Source: Glandiceps talaboti (taxonomy: Eukaryota; Hemichordata; Enteropneusta; Spengelidae). From it: a stretch of 64,000 nt of DNA. This document shows, piece after piece, positions 1 through 9,921 of the stretch; within the stretch, counting starts at the first letter, position 1; every line of letters starts with the position of its first letter. The notes beneath the pieces are model-generated. The model had not been told where the DNA came from, did no database searches, and was given only the letters and a program-made list of their open reading frames with translations. The position numbers were made by a program, and so were the translations under genes. The stretch lies in assembly GCF_964340395.1 (NCBI RefSeq), contig NC_135555.1:15787246-15851245 (forward strand), written 5' to 3'.

Positions 1-1686
1 GGCTAGTCTGTGACAATAAATGGAGCCAATGTCAAACGTGGAGTTTGCACCATGCAGTTTCTTCATGAGATACTGGGAGATGCTATCAATAACGCAATGT
101 GGGACATTATCTCTGTGTGTTCCAACAAGGAAAATTAATGAACTTGGATTTGGACTGTGCATCAAAATTGAATGCATCCAGAATATCAATCTATCCAGTG
201 CTCCATCTCTATCACCTACGTTTTGGAATTTTCTGAGATCAAATGTCAAGAGGTATATACCATAAGTCGATATTAACACCCGATGTGTATGGTAGTGTAG
301 GTCGCCCCCACTGAAATAAGTCAACATCAGAGTTACAGGAAAAGGCTCTCTGCCCATTTTGTGATACATTGTGACATGCTTTGCAATTTCATCGACGGGC
401 ATTGACTTATTGAAAATCAGTTGTCGATAAAGTTCGACCACGAGCATGATCAGAAATGTTATTATAGCAACAGCTGATTGGATACAGTAATTTGTTGGCA
501 ACTGCCAGCCGATCAAGTGCCCAAAGTATCCACCAACAGCGATCGTTAATGGGAGATAACGAAGACCGGAAAAGTGCCAGATAATGTTCACTCTGGCACC
601 ACATGGTAGGGTTATGCCAGTGATGAAACCAGGCACGAAACCGGCTACCAAAAGTGTTCCTAGATCTCCAATATTGAGGGCATCAACATTCCAGTAGTGT
701 ATTATGGGGAAGAACAGAAGACTAAGTGCCGCCATCAACTTATGCTTAGTTTGCCACGTAGCTGTCCCTATTTGGAAGATAATGTTTGTCATACCACCTA
801 GGATTGCCCCAAACATTACAACTATCTGTTGACACAATGAACACGCGGACATCTGTATACATGCACTGCATGTGTCGTCGACATTTTCATGTGATATCTT
901 GGGAGCTAGCATACCGCAAAACGCAATGACTACTCCATAATGAAGACTTGACTTTGAGAATACTCCATTTATGAACCCAAATGACATGAGAAACAGAATA
1001 AACAAAATATACGTGCTCGGGCTTGCTGCATCACCATTTAGGAAGATTTTGTGACTAACAAGTAATATTGGGTCCATTGTAACCAGGTACATGGAAAGAC
1101 AGCCGGATATTATATATGTCCCGACTGGACCGTATATAAACGTTCCAACAAATAAACCAGTCAGGCAAACCAATGCAGCAATATTTCTGTTGAAGACATT
1201 CCGATCACTAAGGTACATTAACCATACAATTAAACATAAGCTAAATATACCAAGATAATACTTCAGTTCCCAGTTATTTAAGCCTTGCAGTTCTAAATCT
1301 TCCTTAGCTCTGGTATCTGCTATTTGCTTCGCCACATACTTTATTAGTCTATCTTCGTATTTACAGTAGCGTTCTGGGACAACACGAAAGTTTGTGTCCA
1401 CCTCAGCCCGGTGAACGTTTGTATCACATTTATTCGTCTCCTCAAGAGCATCTACACTTTGTCCAGTCAGATTCTTCCATAGAGCTCTTTTACCAGAACC
1501 GGTATCTCCAAGTATTGCGACGTTGATTCTATCAGACTCAATATGTCCCTCTGTTATTGCTTCATGGTAATGGGCTTTTGCGTCATCAATTTCGGAATCA
1601 GACAGATCACTTACGAGAAAAAATCGAGCTCGTTTGAACTTGGCCTTCTCCTTTTGGCCATCTGTCACCATTTGATACATTTTCAT
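1..1686 (-). CDS. Roc-like GTPase with a polytopic membrane region inside the G domain (partial, C-terminus outside window)
   Basis: Read on the minus strand from an ATG at 1686, the frame stays open for 562 codons to the window edge. An in-frame TGA lies just upstream, and a splice acceptor (TATTCACAG) lies between that and the ATG, so the exon probably begins with a short 5'UTR. Residues 56-66 read VAILGDTGSGK, a P-loop (G1). Residues about 85-95 (NVHRAEVD) resemble the switch-I region of metazoan Roc-like GTPases. Residues about 139-421 are strongly hydrophobic, with 8-10 likely transmembrane helices. The G domain then resumes: G3-like SGGD (459-462), a YGIYLLTFDLRKF strand (about 475-487) and G4 VGTHRD (521-526). 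Oddities: the P-loop Ser/Thr is Arg (GKR) and the G3 Asp is missing, so nucleotide hydrolysis may be impaired. The family call rests on motif order seen by eye. The downstream COR or effector part is not in the window. Confidence 0.7.
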   Translation of the reverse strand, partial: MKMYQMVTDGQKEKAKFKRARFFLVSDLSDSEIDDAKAHYHEAITEGHIESDRINVAILGDTGSGKRALWKNLTGQSVDALEETNKCDTNVHRAEVDTNFRVVPERYCKYEDRLIKYVAKQIADTRAKEDLELQGLNNWELKYYLGIFSLCLIVWLMYLSDRNVFNRNIAALVCLTGLFVGTFIYGPVGTYIISGCLSMYLVTMDPILLVSHKIFLNGDAASPSTYILFILFLMSFGFINGVFSKSSLHYGVVIAFCGMLAPKISHENVDDTCSACIQMSACSLCQQIVVMFGAILGGMTNIIFQIGTATWQTKHKLMAALSLLFFPIIHYWNVDALNIGDLGTLLVAGFVPGFITGITLPCGARVNIIWHFSGLRYLPLTIAVGGYFGHLIGWQLPTNYCIQSAVAIITFLIMLVVELYRQLIFNKSMPVDEIAKHVTMYHKMGREPFPVTLMLTYFSGGDLHYHTHRVLISTYGIYLLTFDLRKFQNVGDRDGALDRLIFWMHSILMHSPNPSSLIFLVGTHRDNVPHCVIDSISQYLMKKLHGANSTFDIGSIYCHRLA

Positions 1687-3321
1687 AGTTCTTCAGTCTG
1701 TGAATATATAATGTGTTATTTATAAACAAATGGGGCTAATTTTACATACACGCGCGCGCACATACATACATACATACATACATACATACATACATACATA
1801 CATACATACATACATACATTGTTGTTTATCTTTCCACCGGTGTCTATTGTAGGTATGCCCGACAAGTTCACAGGATAGCAGGATTAGTCGATCTCACTCT
1901 GGCTAGACTAGATTTAGATACTAATAAAGTACTCACTGCCTCCAGTATCGTTATTTTGCAGGTCGACAGGCCTAACTGCGGGTCGATCTGCGGGTCAATT
2001 TGCAGGTTAATTTGCGGGTTGTTCAAAACGACAATTATCTGTATAAAATCAACCAAATATATATGTTTACAAAAATAATGACAAATGAATACATATACAC
2101 GCAAATAATCCATATAAGTACATAAGTATTCCGTCAATGGTGATCAACCTCACTATGATGATGATTACATCTTTTAGTATTATAGTAATGACATGGATAG
2201 AATACAGTACAGGGAGCTCTATTGTGACAATAATAGAGACAAAATTACTGGATGTACTGATTATTCAATTATTCATTATTCACTTTCAAGATTGTGGCCG
2301 CTCCACTATTCCTTTCTGTTCCTAAGTGATGTGACTATGGCCTAACTACTGGTTGTCATCTTACTGTGGTCAGGGTAGTGTGTGGAAGCCATTGTGTAAC
2401 TAGTCAGACTAATTTGATTGTATAAGATAGATTTCAGCCATAATCTTTACTTGATGTTTTTTTTAAACAACAGGACCACTTCCTGTTATCAGTAAGAGTT
2501 GTTTCAGAGATAAGTTGGTCCACTGTCATCTCTGTTACAGTAAATAGTTAATGTTATGTAATCATTTAAAGTACATTGTAATAGTGGAATTGGGATATTT
2601 TCTGAGGTCAGTGCTATGCTAACTATGATCATTTAAAAAAAATAGCCACCACGTTTAGGGGTGGGGGTATAATACACAAAATTATGTGTTCAATTAGCCC
2701 AGCACATAGGTTCTAACGAATAATACAGTGCATGTCGCATGTGACCTGCACAATAAGTTACCCCCAGTGGCCAGCCAACAAGTTTCTTTGATTTTGAAAA
2801 GTGAGTAATAATAGCAACCTACAGCCCGCACAATAGTTACACTCACTTCCCCACAGTAATCCGCAGCGGCCCGCAACCCACACAAGTTACAGGCCTGCAG
2901 CGACCCGCAGCAGCCTGCAACCTGAACAAATTAATGTGACCCGCAACAGCCCGCAACCTGAACAAAGTGACCCGCAACGGCCCGCAACCCGCACAATACA
3001 CTCCACTGCCTCACCCCTTGCCAGGCTAGGTGATGATATTACTGAGATCAAAGTGTACACATTCGGATGTGGACACACACAGCATGCATTGTTCACGGCA
3101 AAACAAATAAGCCATGCAACATTCACAAGCCCTGATAGGGTTGAACAACGAGACGTGTCTTATAGTGTAGCTCATATCAATACCTGTCTAAAATTCTTTT
3201 GAATGGTAACAGTTGTGCCCTCCTTCCTTCAAGCCTTACTGTACAGTCGCTACTCCATTCATGGTATGACTTATTTTTGTTCAAGGGTAATAAGAACGTG
3301 TATTTGACGCCGAAACACGTC
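1687..3321. other. Intergenic, no gene seen
   Basis: Contains a (CATA)n microsatellite at about 1760-1818. Short imperfect repeats follow at about 1975-2025 (GCGGGTCAATTTGC-like) and about 2890-2995 (CCCGCAACAGCCCGCAACC-like). The small open frames here look random. Confidence 0.6.
1760..1818 (+). repeat. (CATA)n microsatellite
   Basis: Uninterrupted CATA tetranucleotides just upstream of the GTPase exon. Confidence 0.9.
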
Positions 3322-4449
3322 GTAAGGGACCGGTCAGTTTCTTCAGCCTGGGGGGTGCGGTGGATTCTTAAATTGGGCAGACAAAAAGTCACTGACCCCC
3401 CCCTATCTGTAAAACCAAAAACAGGCTGACCTCCCCCTATCACTTAATTCTAAAACATGATGACCCCCCCCCCCCCCATATATATAATATTCACATGACA
3501 GGTATGTTTTGATCATGACTCAGTGTGGACTGCTTGACTGTCTTGCATCTACTTTATAAGATCCCGGGTTAGCACTATCATAATTATAATTATTGACTAC
3601 ACAAGGTAAATATATTCCAAAAGGAGTTTAATAGCATCTTGACAGTAAAAGGTATAGGAAAGCTTGGGCAGGGAATATGTATGTCTCTTATGGGGGGTCC
3701 TAGGGTCTCCCCCTAGAAGCCCTGGAGGTTTTTTAATCTGAAAAGTCAATTTTGAGACTATTCAAGCCCTTTCAGAGAATAATTTCCAAGCTTTACAAGA
3801 CAGCAACAACATGTAAAATGAAAAATATTTTTGAAATATTAAGTTTGATAGCATCTTGACAATAAGAGGTAGGGGGAAGAACTTGAAACTGGGATGTGTA
3901 CACCTCATGTAGTGGGGGTCCTAGGGGGTGTCCCCCTAGAAGTCCTGGAGGTTTTTAACTATGAAAAGTCAATTTTGAGACTATTCAGACCCTTTCAGAC
4001 AATAATTTCCAAGCTTTACAAGACAGCATCAACATGTAAAAAACAACTACACAGGGTTGAAATACCTTTGAAATATACGTTGATAGCATCTTGACAGTAA
4101 GAGGGGAAGAACTTGAGACTGGGATATGTCCACCTCATGTGGGGGGGGGGGGTCCATGTGGTGTGGTAGCTCGGTAATACATGTATATGTATATTTATAG
4201 TTATGCTTGAACTAATAAGTAATATTAAAGAATTCATGTAAGAAACAGGGAGAAGAACAAATATTGACATGTACCACATTTCAGACAAGGCTATATGCCA
4301 TTGTAGAAAAAGGATTTTTTCTTCCATCACAATCCAAAACACAATGACCCCCCTATCCACAATTCTGAAAACAACATGACCCCCCCCCCTACTGCCAATT
4401 TCAAAAACAGAGTGACCCCCCAGGCCGAAGAAACTGACCGGTCCCTAAG
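3322..4449. mobile_element. Non-autonomous element with long inverted ends (TAAGGGACCGGTCAGTTTC)
   Basis: The left end (TAAGGGACCGGTCAGTTTCTTC, 3322 on) recurs inverted at about 4425-4449. Both ends continue inward with degenerate tandem units of GACCCCCC spaced by short AT-rich stretches, so the similarity covers over 100 bp per arm. No transposase is visible. The interior holds tandem copies of a roughly 220-bp repeat, listed separately. The right end abuts the next element at the small palindrome TCCCTAAGGGA. I see no clear target duplication and cannot assign a superfamily. Confidence 0.55.
3614..4290 (+). repeat. Roughly 220-bp direct repeat, two full copies plus a partial, with a dispersed inverted relative
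   Basis: Units start at about 3625, 3847 and 4083 with TAGCATCTTGACAGTAA. They run through a GGGGTCCTAGGG...CCCCCTAGAAG segment and end near CAAGACAGCA(A/T)CAACATG. A diverged inverted relative with the same landmarks occupies about 43200-43835. Confidence 0.6.
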
Positions 4450-7062
4450 GGAGCGATCAGTTTTTACGGCCGGCAAATCAGAGGGGGGGGGGTCACCTTA
4501 ATTTGGGACTCAAAGAAGGGGGGGGTCATCATTTTTACGAAGTGAATAAAGGGGGGGGGAGTCACCATGTTTTCAACTAAACAAAATCATGAGCCACGCT
4601 CCTACATTTGATATCATAACTAGGCCAAAGCCCCTAAGCTCGCACAGCTGGGTAGATTCATTTTTGTGAGCGGCTGCCTCACGATATCATAGATAGCGCT
4701 CTCAGTGTGGAGATTGCACTTCATACATAGAACGTGCATGCGTAGTCATTGTACCGCAATGCATCCTTGGGTAAAACCACCAAAAAACATTGCAAAGTAT
4801 ATAGGACACGCATGTTGAGCCGCTATGCTGAAGCTTGCAGGCACTGTGCGAGCTGTTAAACAAAAAATGTATGTGCATAAAATAAACTGGGGACAAATAG
4901 CTATAGATATACATATAAATAATAAATATAACAAAAACTCTGTCTCTTGATACATCCAATACATATGGTATGGCATCACAACACTGCACCATGGCCACCT
5001 TTAAGCAACAGTTATTTGTTAGAAATGACTTCTCGCTATTGCATGCCATGAGTTGCATTGTGTCATCTTGTGGTAGAAAAACTTGCATGTGTAGCTGTAC
5101 ATGTAGCACATAAGAAATGAAATACCTTAAGATTTACTGGCTCTAAAATCTGTTCCTTCATTGACCTGAACATGTGGAATTGTGCACAAACATAACCAAT
5201 TTAAGACACTTTGAAATAATATGTGGCAAACACTGTGACTGAAAGTGCCTGACCCAGCCTGTGTCTAGATATTGGATATTCAATGTCCATGTATATAGTT
5301 AGTCTAGTTCCTATATATTTTTGTACATCTAAAGTATGATAACTACAATCATCTCCATTAGTAGTCCCAAATTGATTTATGGTTGAGATTAATAGTTCAA
5401 TGTAGGGTAAAAACTAAATTCTTTTTGTGTGGGGTGGGGGTGAGAGGAGGTCTTTTATAATGAAATCTGTTTTGTGCCCAACACAAACAATTCTAAAAAT
5501 GTCAGATTGAAAAATGGCAAAAAAATTGTTATACATGGCACTAAAATACATTTATTGGGCCAATAAAAGAGCATATTTTCCTTACTACATACTGGCTTTG
5601 TATTCATAGCACTGCATAATACTACATACTGATTTGAAATTGATTGTGCTGTGTGAAACAATTTTACCAATTTAGTTAGAAGGGGATGGGGAAGTGGTTC
5701 TGAGGCCTTACAAAAAGAATTAGTTTTTTTACCTACTGACCTCACCCCTAATGTGTTGATTTATCATACATGTACAAACTATTGAACTGTTACTTTGCAT
5801 AGCTATAGTACGAACTACATATCTTATCAAAAATGTCTTTTCAGTGTTTGTTTTTCACACCATAAACTACCAAGAAAGAAAGAAATTCCAAGGTAAACAC
5901 AATATTAATTGGATTCTCGGAGAATATATATTATGTGAATGACTGATAAACAAAGTTATAAACACAGATTTGTTTGATGATGATCTAGTAGCCAGGACTT
6001 CTATAGTACTGACATGGTGCAAAGTTATGAGGAAAATTAGATTTTACATCTCCCCTGGAATATCTAGTATCCACATTGAGTGACTGTATACTGCAAGTAC
6101 AATTTTGTCAGCAGATCATAATATTACATTTCCTTGGTATTAGAATGTATTTATTTTCAAGGCTATCATCAGCAATATACTGGACAACATAGCCAATAGT
6201 AAGTGAATTAAATTAGTAATCTAGTTAGAAACTGCTGTAGTACAGAAAACATTTTTATGACATTTTTTAATTTCTATTTTGAAACCAATGACATTTATCA
6301 CATTTCATTATTCAAAACCTTTCAAAACTATTTTGGTTAAAATTAGCAGTGTGGTCAATGAAAGGGTGGGTGGGGTTTTGAGTCAGTGCCAATTATGAAC
6401 AGGACAAACCAGTGCCTTGAGGAGTGCAAACGTGTACATTTATGGAAAGCCGCAGTTGAGTTAAGTCTAAAGAAAACAATACATTGACTAATATGATGTG
6501 AACATATCTTTATATGATGTAAACAATTCATTATATGATGCAAGTACATTATGTGTGACAGTTGACATGGGTTTACAAGTATGTTATCTCCATTTATAAT
6601 ATTGTACTTGATAATTAGCTGAATTAATCAATATTAATAGTTCACTCAATCTAAGAGATATCCTAGAACTTTTGGTTACTAAAACATGAATATTTTGTAT
6701 GTCAGTGAATCGAACAGACAATCATACTTCTCATAGGGTTCCTATCTAAAGAGCTTTATACATGTGAAACAATGGATTTGGGATAGCAATTTACCAGATA
6801 CACTTAAAATTACTGAAAATGTAACATGTAAAATGAACTATGCAGTGTGCAGTTTATGCTTTGAGAATAGAGTGTCTTTTGCACGAACAAAAAGAGTGTT
6901 TCTTGTCAACAGATGGGTCATTGCGTTTCTTTTATTTGTCAGAGAGGGGGGTTGGATTGTTTTGTGGATGAATTGCAGGGGGGTCACTATTTTTAAGGAC
7001 AACAAGAACAAAAAGTCACCGGCCCACCCCCGGCCGTAAAAAACTGATCGCTCCCTAAAGGA
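4443..7062. mobile_element. Inverted-repeat-flanked element (AAGGGAGCGATCAGTTTTTACGG ends)
   Basis: The left end at 4443-4475 (AGGGAGCGATCAGTTTTTAC) recurs inverted at about 7030-7062, next to G-rich/C-rich subterminal repeats like those of the neighbouring element. The 2.6-kb interior is AT-rich. Its open frames (longest 135 codons, 4702-5109 minus) resemble nothing I recognise. It is either one non-autonomous element or two related solo ends bracketing unrelated DNA. Confidence 0.45.
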
Positions 7063-7164
7063 CGTCAAAAGCCTGGGTCAAAGGTCACGCCTGTCACCAG
7101 CACGTCGCTGGGTTCCAGCACGACGTTCTGGTGACAGGCGCCTGTCAGCAGACTCGGCCATTTT

Positions 7165-7216
7165 TAGCACAACTGTTCAGTAGTGCTATTGGGATCGCCC
7201 GGTGTCTGTCTGTCTG

Positions 7217-7298
<82 letters not shown>

Positions 7299-8689
7299 CA
7301 ACTTAAAGTCAAAAACCGCTGAACCGATTGCCATGATATTTGGTGGGTCCATTACCTTGGATGTCTAGTTGGGAAATTGTTCAAATCAAAATGATTGCAT
7401 CACAGGTGTGGGATTTGGGTAAAAAATGTGATTTTTGGTCAAAAAACTTAAACTCAGAAACTACTGGGCAGATTGGTGCGAAATTTGGTGGGAACATTCT
7501 TAAGGGGATGTAAAGTAAGATTTGTTCATGACATGATGATTCCATCAGTGATATGCAAATTAGGGCTAAAAATGTTTCTTTTTGGTTGAAAAGCTATAAT
7601 TCCAAAACTACTAAGCAGATTGGGCTGAAATTTAATTGGAATGCATCTAGGGATGTATGGATGAAGAAATATTAAGCATACAATGATTCCATGAGTGATA
7701 TGCAAATTAGGTGTAAAAATGTTCATTTTTGGTCAAAAACTTATATCTCAAAAACTGCTTGGTCACCGAGTCTGAAACTTGGTGAGTTGTTTATGAAAGT
7801 GTTATTCTGCACATTTTCTTCAAAACATTTTGACAAAATTGGCCCTAGCGACCATGACCAAGCCCTTAGCAACAACCAAATGGCAGTATATTTTGGTCAA
7901 ATAACAACATCATCTGGTAGGCAAATGAGTAAACATTCAAAAAATGTATGCAAATACACTAGCAACCATGACCACGCCCATAGCAACAGCCAAACGGTCG
8001 TGGATTTCACAAAGATAACAACAGGGATTGATAGACAATTGAATATACATTCAAAAAATGTATGTAAATTTGCCTAGCAACAAGACCACGCCCATAGCAA
8101 CAGCCAAATAATCACGTATATTGCAAAGATGACAACAGGAATAGAAAGACAAATGAGTAAACATTCGAAAAATGTATGCAAATGTGCCTAGCAACAAGAC
8201 CACGCCCATAGCAACAGCCAAATTATCACATATATTGCAAAGATAACAATGGGGATTAATAGACAATTGAGTAAACATTCAAAAATGTATGTAAATTTGC
8301 CTAGCAACAAGACCACGCCCATAGCAACAGCCAAATAATCACATATATTGCGAAGATAACAACGGGGATTAATAGACAATTGAATAAACATTCAAAAAAT
8401 GTATGTAAATATGCCTAGCAACAAGACCACGCCCATAGCAACAGCCAAATGATCACGTATATTGCAAAGATAATATCAGGAATTCATACAGAAGTGAACA
8501 AAAACATACAAAAAATTGTATGCAAATATATCTAACAACATGACCTTGCTCATAGCAACAGCCAAATGATAGCATATATCGCAAAGATAGCAACATGGTT
8601 GGATAGGCAACTTATTGTTAGCATGGACTACCATATGGATAACATTTTTAAAAACTACAGTTGTGCTACAACGCTATATTGGCGGTATT
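7165..8689 (+). mobile_element. (GT)n-bearing TIR element, full copy with about 7 internal 115-bp repeats
   Basis: Terminal inverted repeats TAGCACAACTGT lie at 7165-7176 and, inverted, at 8657-8668, followed by an AATACCGCCAAT outer end. Next to the left end is GGGATCGCCCGG, then (GT)n at 7219-7295. After it come units containing 'AAACTACTGAGCAGATTGG'-like text and about 7 tandem copies of a roughly 115-bp unit (TAGCAACAAGACCACGCCCA..., 7848-8600). There is no transposase. Relatives in the window lie at 39448-39714, 40988-42304 and 57577-58356. Confidence 0.7.
7848..8600 (+). repeat. Tandem roughly 115-bp repeat, about 7 copies
   Basis: Each unit begins TAGCAACA(A/T)GACCACGCCCA and ends in ACATTCAAAAAATGTATG. 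The first and last copies are the most diverged, the middle ones nearly identical. The array lies inside the element at 7165-8689. Confidence 0.8.
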
Positions 8690-9468
8690 TTTGATACTAC
8701 TCGCCACAACTATTTTTTTGCCGTAATTAAGTTCTCGTCGTAATTTCGGCAAACTTTTTTGGTCCGGGCCGGCCGTACACTTGCATTTCATTCTTTAGAC
8801 CTTGGAGTAATTATACTTATTCCAAGTTCAGACCATGGAGGCTTCCCTTATACTTCAATGTTCAGGCATATGGTTTCTGACTTTGCTGGACTGATAACAG
8901 ATTTATCATGTACTTGCTTACCTGCAGTCAAGCTCGTGACTCAAGAACAGGAAACGAAACTTGTATGGGCGTTTTATATAAAGCATAGTGTCATAAGATT
9001 GGTATGTCATCAGCAGCCCTAACTGGACGGCACCAAAAGAACTCCTACCTATACTAAGGTAGGAGAGTGGAGGCCAGTGTAGACGTAAACTCGTTGAAAT
9101 GTCCTGAACCGCCCTGACATTAGGACACCTCTGAGGTTTCCTGAGGCCCTCCTGACTCCGTCCGAACGAAGTGCTTTTTATGTTAAAAACATAATGCGTG
9201 ATGTCGCGATTACTTTGCTTTCCTTGTCAAGACGCAACATTTAATCATTAAGGATGGGTAAAGCAGCTTGCCAAATACAACCACACACACACACACACAC
9301 ACCCTTCACCCACGACATATAATGAGTTCATCATTTCATGTACTATTAGTTAAAACTTGCTCTAGCAAGTACATCATGCTACATGTCTGAAAAGTTGTTT
9401 ACACAAACTATAGACGCCACACGCACATACATGCCTAAATAAATACCTGCCTACATGCACACGTATGT

Positions 9469-9508
<40 letters not shown>

Positions 9509-9825
9509 GACACAAATTACCTTATTATAGATACAAATAAACCACCACAGTAACTTGTTGAATTGCGGACAGTGCCGTTACTGTTCAAATCATGATATAA
9601 TGTACCAATAACAGGTCTGTGAGCTATCAGTGTCTGCTGTTCATACAATTAAAATAGTAACAGGAACGTGGTCAGACTCAACAATAATCTTACATTGCTA
9701 GTTTAATTGTCTGGCTTCAGAAAATTTAAGTACAAGTGTTATATTTTAATATAATGATAATATAATAATAATGTTAATATAAGAATAATATAATAATAAT
9801 GATTGATTAAAACAGTCGAACTTAC
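8690..9825. other. Intergenic, no gene seen
   Basis: Holds CA microsatellites at about 9286-9301 and 9473-9507, a small hairpin (CCTAC...GTAGG) near 9046-9064 and an AT-rich (ATAATA) stretch at about 9735-9800. No supported coding region. Confidence 0.5.
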
Positions 9826-9921
9826 CTGTTGATTGTGTTCTTCATAGACACCGAACTGAGTTTGAGTTACTGTTGCAGGCCACAAAAGTACTGAGAGATA
9901 TACACAGTACGTCTTTATATA
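9826..9921 (-). promoter_or_regulatory. Candidate TATA promoter and short first exon
   Basis: On the minus strand a TATATAAAG box (9913-9921) is followed about 90 bp later by a consensus splice donor, CAACAG|GTAAGT (exon end 9826). This repeats the layout of the five zinc-finger promoters in the window, although the sequence differs. The next minus-strand gene is the GTPase at 1-1686, about 8 kb downstream, so this may be its 5' exon. The link is positional inference only. An ATG within the exon would be out of frame with the GTPase start if the two were spliced directly. Confidence 0.3.

Noticed and set aside
4702-5109. 135-codon minus-strand frame as a gene
   Set aside because: No recognisable domain or splice context, and it lies within an inverted-repeat element. 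Probably chance.
7164-7368. Poly-Thr/His and poly-Val/Cys frames over (GT)n tracts (also 14695-14928, 39486-39733, 42121-42400)
   Set aside because: Translations of dinucleotide repeats within transposons. No coding evidence.
8051-8391. Leu/Cys-rich minus-strand frames in the 115-bp repeat array
   Set aside because: They repeat with the 115-bp DNA unit and lie in a transposon. No independent support.
7848-8600. CRISPR-like array of direct repeats
   Set aside because: Contiguous tandem units of about 115 bp without spacers, in an animal genome inside a transposon.
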